In this document: piece after piece, positions 15,101 through 30,100 of the stretch
Position numbering within the stretch: the first letter of the stretch is position 1
Layout of the letters: every line of letters starts with the position of its first letter
Assembly (NCBI GenBank): GCA_002633005.1
Contig: NMRA01000032.1
Span: 1,143,692-1,207,691, forward strand
DNA: 64,000 nucleotides
Direction of reading: 5' to 3'
Source of the DNA: Phoronis australis
Lineage: Eukaryota; Phoronida; Phoronidae
Notes under the pieces: generated by a model
The model's input: only the letters and a program-made list of their open reading frames with translations
Told to the model about the DNA's origin: nothing
Databases searched by the model: none
Made by a program: the position numbers and the translations under genes

Positions 15101-18100
15101 TTCAGGCCAAGGTGAAGCAACAACAGGTAGGTGATTTTGAAGACACTGCAAGTGACATGGTCGATGTGACTTTGATTGAGATGGATCAGAGCATAGTTTG
15201 TACATGAAACATTGGATTAAATTTTAATTAGCAAATTAAGGGGTTTTGGGAGATCCAAGACATGATATGTGTGATTGGTTAAGATTTATTTGAACTTTTG
15301 AAAAAATCATTGCGTTACTTTTTCTCTGTTTAAACATACCGTACTGTTGTCTGGTTGTGAAACCTCAGTTACAAGTATTAGGTACTTACATTTTATATTG
15401 TTGGGAAACTGTTATGGGAAATGTTCATTTCAACATATTGTATGATATGAATTCAATCGTAATGTTGTTTTTTAAAACCAAAAATATATAGAATGCATTG
15501 ACTTCAAGCTGTGGCAAAGGATAGAAGAGGTTGTGCTGTAGTATTTTAATGTGATTTTGTGGAAATGTCATGTTTGGTGTTATTGATGATAATTTTCCAG
15601 TCACTACAGAAAGAGATTGAGAAGCGTAGCAGTGGTGTGGCGTCTGTGTTGAACCTATGTGAGGTCCTACTGCACGACCATGATGCTTGCCCCTCGGAGA
15701 TTGAGACATCGGCCATTAAGCAGGCCATCAAGAGTTTGGACAAGCGTTGGAAGAATATCTGTGCCATGTCTATGGAGCGGAGACTGAGGTGATCTTTTTT
15801 GATAGTGGTGAACTTTTTGCAATTTGAAAATTTTTTCCATTATAATACTCTTTAGCCTTGAACTTGACAAGTCTTTTTTACATGCAAATCAGGTTGGATG
15901 TCTTCAACGGTGTGGATATGTTAAAGACTGTTTTTCATACCTGTGATCTTAGCGAGCAACTTTGCGGTTCACATAATTATGTTTAGTGTGTTAGTCGATT
16001 CACAAATACACTTTGGGGCTTTGAAAAATGAAAAATGGTCAATTTTGTCTGAAATTGGTGATATTTTATGATATTTAATTTGAGACCTCTTTCTCGGTGT
16101 AGCATCGAAGAGACATGGCGCTTGTGGCAGAAACTATTGGATGATCACCGCAACTTGTGCGACTGGCTTAAAGATATGGAGAAACAGGTCCAGGGTCCAA
16201 AGTCGGATAACATCAGCTTGGACGAGACGAGACAACTGATTAAAAAAGTCGAGGTGAGCTGCAGCTTGTATATGCTATGTAGTGGTTGGCGTGTGAAAGA
16301 CAGCTTCCTGGGGGAATAACTTGAAGATCCTATTTGGAGCATTCTTTAATCTGTTCTGTTATGTCTATGTTACTCTCATTTTGTTGATGCATTGCTGGTA
16401 GTTTTGTTTTACCGTGCCATGCTCCATGCAACCATGGTAAGAAGGTGGGGAGTGGTCAAAATTCAGTCTTGCACCATTTCATATTATATAGGATGAACTC
16501 TCATCTTTTCTATGGTTGTTAGTGCATTGCATTCGACACACTTGGTGGTGTGGTTCTAACATTCGTACCATTTCGGAATTTATTTTGTATTGTGAGGAGA
16601 TTTTATGTTTATTTTGTTAATTCATTGTATAATATTTTACGTTGCATGTTTGTAATATCTTACGCTTCTGTTTGATGTGGTACAAATGTAACAAATACAA
16701 TCATGCTTGTTTGTTGCTTCTCCAGGTGGCGCAGCGAAAAGTTCACGAGCGACTATCTCAGCTGGAGCTCATCAACAAACAGTACCGGAAGTTGGCACGT
16801 GAAGGACGCACTGACACGTCTAACATCCTGAAACAGCACGTGCAGGACGTGAACAATTTGTGGGACAAGGTATCAACGTACGCATCAACCGTACTGCGTC
16901 GCCTCAAACATTCACTGCAGATGGTGGAGGACTTCCATACGGTGCGAGAAGCTCAGCTGGTCTGGTTTACTGAGCTAGACCTTCAGCTGACTAACGTGGA
17001 GCATTTTTCAAACATGACTACATCGGAGCAGGCGGCTCATTTGAAGGTAATCCCAATGGTTTGTTGTCAGTTAATAATTAAAAGTATAGTGTAGCATACT
17101 CTTATATTACCTAGTAAGTATAAACTTCTAATGAAAATAAAAGCACTCGCTTTCGAGCCTGTACAGCTCTTCGTCTGGTGGTTTTAGAGACAAGTGTCTG
17201 TTGAATGAATTTTTATGGGCCCCTCCTTAGAGGGACTGCGTTGTGATATGGGTTCTCTTACCCATATTCAATTGATAAATTAATATGTTATTTTTTTGAG
17301 GTTTCCAATAACGTGGTAAAAATTCTCCTGTTTGGGACGGTAAAAATATTTTGCAGAGCTTCTACCAAATTTTATAAGTGGTCAATATTGGTCGTCCCAA
17401 ATTCAAGAATTACAATCAATGACAAATGATCACTCATCTCGATGTTACTCACCATTTTGGAAAGGTTGTGTTAGCAGCCAAAATTGATCGTTATCCAATC
17501 TATAGAACCAAGAAAATTCAATTTCTGTTTGAATTTCTCATAGAAATTTGACTCTGCAGATCGACAATAGCTCTAGTAAAAACTTTGTTTTATGAAATAT
17601 CTGCTCCTGAAATTGTTCCTCTCTATGTTCTCTGTTAGGACAAAGTCATCTAGCTTTCTTTAAATTGTCTTGTTTCTAAGACAGTACCATCTCGTTTGTA
17701 GACACTTGAGAAAGAGGTTGCGGAACACAAGCGTAAAGTTCAGTTTGTGCAGGAGTGTGCCGCTTACTTAGTCAGTAAATGTGACGGGAACGACGCAGTC
17801 AAGGTACAGAGTCAGCTGGAGGAATTTAACAAATACACAAAAGATGTCCTCACCAGACTGGCACGGCTTCAGAGTAGAGTCAGAATCGATGCGCTGGTGA
17901 GTTATTAGTGCGAGGTTAAGGGGTGGTTTAAAGAGGTGCTAAAATTGGTCTTGCTTTTGTCAAAATTTATTTTAGTCACTGTCATAATATCATTTGAATG
18001 CTCAAAACTCAGTTGGATTGTGTGAAGTTTTTATGGTGCCTGAACTCCCATTAACTCTGACATAAATATTACGAAAAAAAAAACAACACATTTAGCCTTG

Positions 18101-21100
18101 TTTTGGATAAAATTTGTCAAAACTGCTTAAAAAATAATCTTAATTTAACAGTTGCAGTCCAGAACTCATCGTAGCCCAAAACTCAGACCTAGGTGCTGTG
18201 AAATATTTAATTGATAGAACATGAATGAATACAAACTGGTTGGTAAATTTTAAGCAATGGCAAGATTAGTGTCCGTTTTGACAAGGCTGTCAATTGGCTT
18301 TGTATGAGAGTTTGGGTTGAGGAACTGGATTGCTTTTGTGTGGTTAGATGAGGGTATGGTTGATGGTTATATGTGTCTGTTCTGTTTCTTCTGTTACATG
18401 GCTATTTGCACTTCATATTTCATGACCATGTACTTGAATATCTGTTTTTGAATAATATAATCGCATGAAATGTCTTTTTTGAAAATAAAAGTAAATTTAA
18501 GTGTTGTGTTACTAACGCTTGACAGTGAGTTTTAGGGGATTTCTTTTTTTAACATTTTGTTTGTTTTGTCTAGTTACCCATTTGAGCATGACTAATGTTC
18601 GCACCATTTATACCTGTAGTGTATAAAAAGTGTTTGAAGTATAGAATCGGCTACAGTTTATTCTAAAATTTAAGTCTACATCGTGTGAAATACTAAGCTT
18701 TCTAATGAACAAGTTAAGTGTGTGAGAAATCTAACATATTTGTCCAATCTAAAATCATTTTCTGTCCGAGGGAAATGATCGTTATTAATAGATTTACTAA
18801 TTAAATGTGCACTGTTGCATGTTGTCCTGTAAAATATGATTGTTTTTCATACTTTTCAAGTTTGCACTGTGTTTTCTCATTTTCTACTTACCCAACTATC
18901 ACCAAACATACCGAGCAATTTCACGAGGCGTAATTTCCGTTGTGTATTAAATCCAACACATTGGGAAATCCTTCACGTAATCGCGTAATCGTCAACAGAC
19001 TATGCATTTACCAAAAAAAAAGTTTTGGACCGGGAAGTCATCAGCAGTATTGAAGAAATCACATAGGGGCCAGTTCCTGCGTATTCCTAAAGTTCGATTT
19101 GGAACAAATTGAAGCTATAACAAAACCTATGCTGTCCCTTGAGTGCATTGAGCTGTGAACAGTATCTTGGTGTTAAAGCTGTGGCTACTGTATTGTGCCT
19201 TAGTCAATGATTACTGGGTGTTAAGATTATGGAAGACCCTAGAAAAAAATCGAAATATCTTATTCTCAGGAATGGCTGTTAGGATTCATATGAAACTTTC
19301 AAATACTCTGCTTTAGACATTGCTCTCTAATACTCTGTTAGGAATTGTTGTAAAGTGCTCCACTTTGGCGTGAGGGGCTATAAAAACAGGACTTTCATAA
19401 TTTTCTTGAAAAAAAATTGGAATGTTATGTTTAAGGATAATAAAATAATGATTTAGAAACCTGTGACATCATTTTTAAATTTCATTCTTAAAAATTTATA
19501 TTGAAGGAAGTTTGATTGTCGATACCGTTGTTTTGCTATTGATGTACCTCTCGGCGTTTTGCTAAATCTTGCCAAAAAGATGTAGTCATATGACCCAATA
19601 ACAACAAGAGTGTTAAAATAAAAAAAACATTCTTATGGTTTCCACTTCCAGAAAATACGTACTTTTTCTCAGAGTTAAAATCTCTAGTAGATATTTGTTT
19701 TTTGATAAAGTCTTACATTATCTTAACTGAATGTTAATTGGCATTGCCAGCGCTGGCAAATTTAATTGACCAGCACACCCTAACTACCCTGATGGTCAGC
19801 ATATGGAGGGACAGTACTGGTTCTGTTACATCTAGTTGAGCTTTTGCTCTTGATCTGTGTGGATCACTATTTGGTGATGGTTTCTGTTGTGTGAGCTTTG
19901 TCAACTCCTTGCATGTGCCTATACCCTTTCCAGGAGGAGAGTGAATATGTAGAAAATGTTGATAGTTTGTCCTACTCTGATGACGATGTCACCCTCAGCC
20001 TTTCCTTTGATGAGTCAGATGACAATGAGTTAGACGGAGATGGGGTAGGTGCCGGCGTTGCTATCGCGGCTGTTTGGAGACAGTTTTGGTCATCTGACAA
20101 TACTTTACTTTGCACTGCTAGCCCTAACTATATTAATTTTGTTCTGTTGATGACTAACAATAATCATGATCCGACATTTGATTAATTTAAGCTCATTTTT
20201 CAAAAAGCTCTTTTGACATACTATATCATAGATGATGTCTGAACTTTGAATTTGAGTCCACAAAAAAATTGTTTCATTTGAAAACCCATTCGCATTTAAG
20301 TGTCTGTGATTTGGCACCAGTGACTATGCACAGTTGATTGTAACCCAGCAAGCTCTGCAGGTCAGCTGACTAACTGGCATTGTTCATTGGTTCATGAGCT
20401 GGAAGTCATCAATGGGTGACCAATTAAATGTCTTTGCCAACTTACCCAGTCGCCAATAGACTTGCTGGCTTTCAATCCAAGCCATGAGGCACACTCTTAT
20501 TTTTGTTTCTTCTCGTTTCTCTGTTCTGTTGTCCTGGCAACAGCCTTATACTGCCTATATTCTAACTTTGTTGTAACAATTTGTAATTAAAGTTCACATT
20601 TTATCCTGTAAATTTTGCTGAACATGAACGTTCTATGTTATTGAGTGTTGTGTTTTACTAATGGGTCATTCATTTGTTATCAATTCATTTTACCATGTCT
20701 ATAACTATTAGTCACACCTCTAGAAAATTACTGAATGTTTGTTTTTGTGAGAAATTTTGAAACAACTAATATAAGATTTTATTCCTTGTATGTGCTTAGA
20801 AATTCACTTGCTACGCTTTGGTAAAAGGTGCTATTTTCCTTTGTCTGAAATATGTCTGTGTTGTATTAGTGTTACTTTTCTAACCTCATAATCTTCTGGA
20901 TGTGTTTCTAACACTTAAAATGCTGCACCATGAAACATGCTTATTTAAACCAATAACGACATTTTCCAGGAGCATATTTATGAACGTTTCTCTTCCACCA
21001 ACAGGGTGCACCAGCATCAGCGAGACGAAGCAAGCCTACATCAGGATCTGCTTCTGGACCTTCAGCGACCTCTGCAGGTAGATCCCAGGGAGGTCGTCAA

Positions 21101-24100
21101 CAGAATGGCGTCCATCGGCCAGGTAGCAATGACTCGCTTGACTGGGACATGTATGATATTGAGAGGAATCTGGCTGATCGGTCTTCACTGCAAGCTAACG
21201 GAGACAGCTCAACACAACAAAATGGCGTTGGCGACGGTCAGGTGACGGATAGTCGTTCAGCGATGAAGCGAGGACCTCACACGTATCAGGCATACCTCTC
21301 ACAGATCAAAGATCAACTGGCAGGACAGAATGACAAACTGGAGCAGGTATGTGTCATTGTACAAGTACAATAACGAATTAGCTCCAAAAATGAATCATTA
21401 TATCTAGACTTATGGTACACATAGCGATAATGTATTTAAGAGGTTACCAAACCCAGTTTTGGCCTATTAACAGACATTAAAAGTGACTTTCTCGTCCAAT
21501 TCCCTGAAACAAAATAATGCTGCGTAACCCTCGCCAACCCTCAAATGTTTGGTGGAAAATTTGGAAAACTCCGTTCAAAGTCTGCTAAACGAGCAAGCGT
21601 GACCTACACTTTTAGAGAATTACACGGCAACTGTGGTAAAAGACCAACCAGTCTGTGATGTAGGGAGTATAAGTTTTTAGTTGATTCCTGCTTTTATCTT
21701 TTCAAGAATGATGCCCGTGATGCATTTGTAGGATTGGCTGAATCATCAAAGCGGGGTTTTTGTATCCTGTTAAGTAAAAACACAATAATGAGCAATAACG
21801 CAAAGAAAATAATGGAAACAAAAGGAAATCATACGGAATTGAGGGAATAATATATTAACAAAAAGAGAAACGAAAACAAAAAGCATACCGTCGTAATTAT
21901 ATCAGCTGCGTACTACGTCATTTAAAAAGGAAAGCTTCAAGATTTTGAATTTATAAAACGTAAGTAAGTATGTGTTGATGGCTAACTCAAAGCACTTTCT
22001 CTCACAATTTGAATATTTGTTTACTACCTCCTTCAGGTTGAGAAATATCTGGCTGAGTTGGACCTGACTGTGGAGGAATCAAGTCAGATACTGGACAGTA
22101 CAGAGAGTCAGCTGAGGTGTAAAACACCTGTTGGACCAGAGGTGGACACTATGGCTTCAGGTTATGTAAGTAGCACCATGGGAATAAATTAAATAGAATG
22201 ATAAAATGAAATGGAGTAAAGTTAACGACTGTAACAAACATTGCATATTCTAGATTAATATTCCTGACCAATAATGGAATACCTGAAGACTTCCAAATTC
22301 AGCAGAAATGTGGGACAAAATTGCCACCTTGTTGCACAGCCTCACATAAGATCTATAGCTCTGCGCGTGGAAAACCAGCAGGAAGTCTTACAGACCTCAG
22401 GTTGACACCATGACTCCGTTGAAAGTGGGACAAGAATTCTCCTATCTTCATATCTTGCAAAAGGTCATCTTCCAACTGGGGAAAATCATGATGCGAGCTG
22501 CTGCCAGACTTGCGTGTTTTCACTTTGAATATGTGATAACAACTCTTTCCCTCCATTTGCTCTTAGACTGTTCCATTGATAGTTCTTGGGAATGTCACAT
22601 TCCTCATGCCATCCTCTCCCTCTCTCATAAGTTTCTCACCTCTGGATTTGAGAGTCGACTTTTTCAGCTTTTTCCAATAAACATTTATTTAATAAAGTGA
22701 AGACGTTTAAGCGTTTGGGTCATATACAGTTAAACTGTTTACATCACAAAACATTGACTACCTAGTGTTGCATTTAAATGTTTTCGTTTTGCCAGGCACG
22801 TTTACTTGTGGGTTGTAAAGAGAACCTGAAAAAGCTGGAGTCTATACAGAAACAACTTAAGGCAGACACAGGCTTGTCCAGTGTTACTGGGATAGACACT
22901 CAAGTGAAAGGTGAGACCCGTGAATAACGAGTTTGATAACCAGTGTCATAAGCCACGGAGTGCAATTTACCTGTGAAGTTATAATTATGCTTCTCTATTT
23001 ATTGCCCATTATGTTCTCGCCTTCGGAATACTTTGGGCTACGACACTGAGTAACATATTTCTATAGTGTGCTTATCCATTGAGAACCACACATAACAAAT
23101 TATGCTTGGTGACTAAAGTGTTTGCAAATTTGCCCGATATGTTGCAAAAATTGCCATTGTTGTCCTTGTTAAAGTAACACGATCGTTGAGAAAACTTTTT
23201 TGAGATCAGTTCCAAGGCAAATTTGACCTCACGACCTCAGTTGTTGTAGTCCTGACCAATACTTTTCTATCAGAGCTAAACCTTACTCGGCAAAAAGCAG
23301 AGTATTTTGAACGCATTTAAGAGATAAAGTCAGTGGCCTGGATTTGAGCAAATGACTGGTAGCCACTAATGAGAATTGGCAAGGTGTAATAAAATTGCAA
23401 AAACTTATGGATTTTGTTATTTTATTAAACTCTTATCAAAGCTAATCACTTCAAAAAGTCTATCGCACCTAAGAATAATTTCAAAAATGAATTTTTCTCC
23501 TCTATAACTGACTGTGTCCCTTTAAAGCGTTGTCTAAGATTACCCTCTTTCTTCAGGTGTTGTCCACCGTTGGGAGGTACTGAACGCAAGGGCGTCTGCC
23601 AAAGACCTGCGTCTGAAGCAGTCCAAACATGAGTGGCAGCAGTTCACCTCTGACCTCAACAATATCATGGTGTGGTTGAATGAAGCGGAGGCTATTCAGG
23701 GCACTCAGGGCTTCATCCCACAGGAGATTAAACAGTTAGAGATCACTATCAGGAAACACAAGGTAACAGAGACGCAGTTTTGTTGACAGTCTTAAATATT
23801 GGCCCAGATTCATTTGAAATATATGATGGGCCGTTGGGGGAAAGGTGTCGCCGGAAAAATACGAGCGTAATTATGTACGTTACGCCGTTATTTACGTCAT
23901 TAATTACGCTGTAAAATTACGAGCGTAATTTAATTCTTTATGGCGTAAAGTTACGCTCGTAATTTAGTTTAAACTCTTAGCCAATGACCTTCGATTTTAC
24001 AACTCACGGTTGCGCGCGCTCATGTTAATACTTATTTACTGACGGGTTACATGTCTACGCTACGAGCGTTGAATCATGGCGGATCAAATCGCTGCTGCAA

Positions 24101-27100
24101 TGTCAGCGATTGTGCAAGAACGAGCTGCGCAGGAACAGCCGCGTATGTTAGGTTAACACTGATTGGTTTAAATTTGAAACGTTCTTAAGGTATTTTACGA
24201 GCGTAATTTACGGCGACATTTCCCCCATTTAATTTACGGGCGTAATTTTACTGCAACACTTTTGCAATCTAATTTACGTTCGTAATTACGAGCGTAATTT
24301 TACAGCAAAAATTTCCTCATTTAATTTACGAGCGTAATTGTATGGCGACACTCCTGCAATTAAATTAACGCTCGTAATTACGAGCGTAATTTTACAGCGA
24401 CACTTTCCCCTCAACGGCCCACCATAGAAATATTGTCATTTGCATAGAATTTATAGAGCTCTGGACCATATTTAGTAAGAGTAATAATTGGTGGAGAATA
24501 TAGTTCCTTTTGGAAACTTTCAATAAATTTTATTTGCAGCGCATGTATTGACAATAAAAAGCCGCTGAGGATGTGATATCTGGCTACCACTTGGCACAAA
24601 GTTAATTAGTGCTTTTGTTTTATCTTTTCATTATTTGAGAGTCTGAGATTCAATACTCTAACATTTTAATGACCTTAGAAGGTGACCGAGGTTTAGTCTT
24701 AAACTGGTACTGATTCAGCTCAGTACTACTAAGAGGTTTTAGCAGACGCGTGCGGTAAAATCTCATCTAATTCAAATTAAAATAGTTGTCAAAAATGCCT
24801 TTCTTCAGGAATGTCCACTGTTTTTCAAAACTTAGTATGATGGTAGCTGTGGTGCAGAACTTGATCATGGAAAATAGTTGAATTCGGTGCTTCATTTGTT
24901 TCATGGAAAAAATAAAAAATCACTTGTTAGCCATGTTGTGTCCTAAATTGGTAAGGTTTTTAGTTTTCTGTAATTTGTTTTCTTTTGGTTTACTTGTTAG
25001 AATCTTTCATCTTGAGTAAGTGTGCAGAAGGGTGGGGGTTCATGGGCGGCGGAGCACTGAAGAAGTGCTATAGTCCCACCCAGTCCCCTATGGTACACCC
25101 CCCATGTGTTATCTGTGTTGTATTAATTGTTTTTAGGAATTCTTGCTTCAACTGGAACACCGCAAGGCCATTGTCTTGTCCATCAACCTTCTCAGCCGTC
25201 GGTTTGTCAGCGACAAGTCAACCTCTCCTGAGTCAAAAGATCTCGTGCTGAAACTGAAGCAGATGAACACCAGGTGGGACACAGTGTGTTCCAGGACGAC
25301 TAAGTGGCAGAAGAGACTACAGGGGGCACTGATGAGGAGTCAGGAGTTTCAGCAGACGACACATGACCTCCTGCTTTGGCTTGAGAGTGTGGAGACAAGA
25401 ATCAAGGGTCTGGAGCCAGTACACCTGGATGGGGATAAGGAAAGGATGGTGGAGAAATATGAGAAGTTTAAGGTGAGTTTAGAGGAGTGTAGGCTGTATT
25501 TAGATATAGGGCAATGGTAGAGAAATTGTAGTTAGGTTTGCTGAGACTAGTCCATATGGAAGGGGGAAGGGTGTAGTGGCGGAGAACAAAAGGTCTGAGG
25601 ATGGTCCATGTGGAAGGAACAAGTAGACTGTAAATGGCGAACATGAGATGTTTGAAGTGAATTTAGGGGAATGTAGATTATTGGTACAATGGACCAGCCC
25701 ATTTGGAGAGGGGAATCAGGTGGTGGCTGAGGAACATGAGGGCTTTAGGTGATTGAGGGTAAGTTATTCTGCATTTACAAGGAAGATAATCAAGAGTGTG
25801 AAGCTACACCATTTGGTGGGGAGTGTTGTTGGGTGAAAAAGTTGAGGTGAGAAGGGTGTGCGGCTGTATGTGTGTGTATGAAGTGAACATAACACAGACA
25901 AGATACTGTTGAGAATGAGTGGTCTTGGCTAAGCATTTCTTGGAATTAGGAAAATGATACATTACTTGGCAATATGAAAATTATAAAATTTAGTAGTTGC
26001 AATTTTGTAAAATATTTGGAAAGTAATGGGTTCTCTGGTCTAATCATCCACCTTTCTATGTACAGACCATCAAAGGAGAGTTGGAGAAGAGCCAACCAAG
26101 AGTGTTCTCTCTGAAGGAGACCAGTGACCATTTACTAGTCAACACCGATGCTAGTGCCGCCCTGGAGGCCAAGGAGAAGATCCATGTCATCTCTAACAGA
26201 CTAAAGAGCCTACTGCGGCTTAGCACATCCTATGTCAACCGCCTGGGGGCGAGCTTGGGTCTGGATGTGATGCCTGTGTCGGTAGGGCCTCAAGTTTGTT
26301 TTGTGTTGTAGTATGCACAGTTGTATTGGAGCCATAAAATGAACCTAGGGTCATGCATGCAGCATTTGCTCCATCTATTGCATGGGTTATCAGTTTAAAC
26401 TGATTGCAGTCTGATTTGTAACTTGCACAAAAGAATCTGGCTGCCTTAATGTATATAAGTTAGTTTGTTTGGTGCCCTGAAAGGTATGGTAAAGTTTCTT
26501 CAAATTGGAACGTAATATTGCGGACAATCAAATTTTATTTGATCAAAAATTTCAACAAGAGTAAAGAAGATGACAATTTTGATTCATTGTTTGAAAATTT
26601 TATATAGTATGACGGTGTTCAACAAACACAATATGAAATTTTGAGCGTTTTTGACAATACAGGGAGCATTGAAAAAATGACAATTTTGACGAGATTGTTT
26701 TTGTTTGAATTTGAGGAAGCTTTATCGTAACCCTATTTGAGATTTTCATACGCGTAACTATTGGCAACAAATTAGGCCTACATCTGCTTTTGATGTGTTT
26801 TGAACTCCAGTCTGTACTTTTATGACAAAGTTTTAATTTGTATTTATTTTATTGATATTGATGTATGCACTTATAATCCTGTGACATAGTTCCAATAAGT
26901 CATTACTCACATTTATTGCCCTGCGTTACAGCCTATCCACCTGGACGCCCCTGATGGCACGTCAACCCCAAGGACGAGCACACCTCGGTCATCACGAAGT
27001 GGAGGAAGGTCACCCCTCAGTCTGTCCCGACAGGTAAGTGTGTGACAACACCTGTAGAAGCTTGCTTACCTTGAGAGAGGGTCAGACTCTTGTCACCATG

Positions 27101-30100
27101 AAGGCTCATCATTTAGTGTCATACAAAGTTATGCCATGTATCTCTGATAGTCATAAATCGCAAAGTTTTCCAGTGTATTTCTTTTTCACTGTCCCTGGTA
27201 TACAATGCAAGGATGAGGTTTTGGATTTAGGCAGCTATGACCCACCTTTACGTTTGTTTATGAAAACATAGCGATGTTTTATCAGTCGCCACACGTAGAC
27301 AGTATGAAGTGTGATGATCAACCTCGCTCAAAACCAGAAAGGAAAACCTCTGAAACCCTTGTGTGGGAATTCAATGGGAGATTTGACCAGACTAGTGAAT
27401 ATCAAGTGTTCACTGTAAGTGAGCATACCTGATATCCAAGTGGCCACTACTACATCATCAACTAGACACATTCATTTGTTATTATATTGCTGGCAAGTGC
27501 CTGAGGCACAACTTCCCTGTGTCATGATCTTGGCCATTTTACTTGTCCAAGATGAAATATTTAAAGCTGCGGGAAAGAGTTCTTACCATGAGGGACAGGT
27601 AAAATGATTGCCTTTTTTGAGAGGAACGAGGGTTTTGTCAGACTCTACTATCTCTATCGTCTGTTGATGTCGCAAGTCGAGACACTTCTTTGCGTGCATT
27701 GCTCGTCATTCGATGTGAAAACCAGAAAATATGTCTCACAATATGTTAGAAACCTACAGACTTTGTTGTTTACAGTTTCTGTAAACGCATCATTTTTACA
27801 CTCATTCACCAACAAGAGTTCCACTGATTTACGTTCTATTGTCGCCTAAATATTGTCACATGTTTTATGCCATTTTGTCATTAGTTCTTGGGCCCATTGG
27901 GTAAAGATCATCCAGAGTATGAGGAAGAGAAGTATGACATTCTTTTGAGGTCATAGGTCACGGTGCATGCATCAGGCTTCTTTCTTTGAAAATCAACGAA
28001 ATATTCCTCTCACTACTGCAAAGTAGTTAATAGCATGCTAGGTTCTTAAAACAGAATTTTCGAATAAAGACTAAGTACTTCAGAGACTGATGTTCGTGTG
28101 AAGCTGTTTCTCAGTTTCAAGGTAATGCATGCTGGATCGATGGTCTTTCTGATATGGTGATTGCTGGCGATTTGTTTTCAACTCGTATCAATTATGCAGC
28201 GGTGTTTGGTGTCACATGAACTTAAGTTTTGGACCAAATTGTGTTCCTGATGGTAAGAAACAGGTTCAAAAGATATAGTGAGTGCATAAAGAAAAATGAT
28301 ACAGACAGCACTGTATTTTTAAGAATTGATTGTGGATGTTCTCAGTTTGATTGGATTTGTGGAATGAAAAAAATCACGCTACTGCCAAATTTGACGTGCA
28401 GGACAACAGTGAATGAATTTCTGGTTTTGAGAAAAACTTTCATCCACATTTCCGATGACCGTAAAATAAGCTGATGTTTATATGCCCTGCTGTCAAAAAC
28501 TTTGCCCGACAAAGTCATCCATTTTGCTCTTAAGTTATATTGAACGCACTGCTCTGGTGGGTCACAAATGGCCGACTCGAAAGTAAGATGAAGTATGTAT
28601 CTTGCCTTATTTCACGATTCCATTAGTTTGACCATCATGGCAAAATCAAAACATTCGATACTCTCATAATATTGTCCCAAGGATATAATCATTACCTGAA
28701 CGACGTTCAATATATCGTTGAATTTTTGAAGTATTAATAGTGTGTCAAAATACTCATTCCTGTTCAGTAGTAATGTGTGGCAGCCCCCATACACATTACA
28801 GTCTCACTATCAGCCCCCAAACACATTACAGTCTTACTATCCTAATATTTTTGTATCCACTCTCCAGATACACCCTTCTTCATCCTGGGCGCACAGGTCA
28901 GAGAATGTCTAAGAATGACCAAATGTTTCTCTGTGTTTCTATGATTTAACCTGCTGAGTTCAGTTAATTTGATGTCAAAAATTATTGAGTTATGTTTGTA
29001 TACGCCCGCATATATTATGTGGTGCATATTGCCGTCATCTCTGTCTGGGCGTCTGGCCTCCATGACTGTATCTCCTAAACCCCTTGCAGGAAGGTATTGA
29101 AATTTAGCAGGTGTGTTCCTATGGGGTTGACGACGGAGGGCGACGAGTTTCAGACTGACCCGAATACCGCTGCGCCCCCCTAGTGGCAATTTTAGTTTTT
29201 TACGTTTGTCTCTGTAACTTCAAAGGCCCTCAACCGATTTTCATGAAATTTGGCACATTGAGGCATCTATTAAAGAGGTGACACTATCCTCCTGCATTCG
29301 GATAGATTCGAGCCAATTTGCACCATCTAGTGGTTATTTTTTACTATTTTAAAGTCTGTTTTTTGGCATCCACTCCTCTATCAACCAAACCACTGTACGG
29401 ATGATTGTGAAAATTGGCATGCACGGGTCTTGCTATGAAGAGGACAGTTGATGATGATTTTCTGATGACTTCGAGTACTGTGGTGCCTCCTATTGGCAGT
29501 CTTGTTTGTTTTTGCGCCCATGGCTGTATCTCCCAAACAGGATCAAATGTAGCAAATGTATTTTATGGACAACGACGACTTTCAGACAGATCGGACTACC
29601 GGTGTGCTTCCTAGTGGCAATTTTAGTTTTTTTACGTTTACCTCTGTATCCTCAAAGGTCCTCAATGGATTTCCATAAAATTTGGCAGATAGGCATCTAC
29701 TAGTGAGGTGACGCTAGCCATTCATTTTTGGATTGATTCAAGGTGTTTTGCGCCACGTAGTGGCCATTTTTTTGTTGTTTTCGAGTCTGTTTTTGGCGTT
29801 CGTCCCTCTGTCAACCAAACCACTCTAAGGATGATTGTGAAAATTGGCATGTAAGTTCTTACTAATGAAGAGGATAGTTGACGATGGTTTTCAGACAACT
29901 TCAACTACTGTGGTGCCTCCTTGTGGCGGTTTTGTTTTTTTTACACCCATACCTGTATTTCCTAAGCCCTTTGCAGGATTTTTTTAAATTTAGCTTGTGT
30001 TTTTATATGAAGATAGTAATGGAAGACGACGACTTTCAGACGGATCCAATGAACATTGTGCCCCCAGTGGCAATTTCTTTTTTTCCTCTGTTCTTGACGA

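Noticed and set aside
28084-28121. Possible 38-nt nesprin exon between TTCAG and GTAATG
   Set aside because: In the required phase 0 it contains an in-frame TGA.
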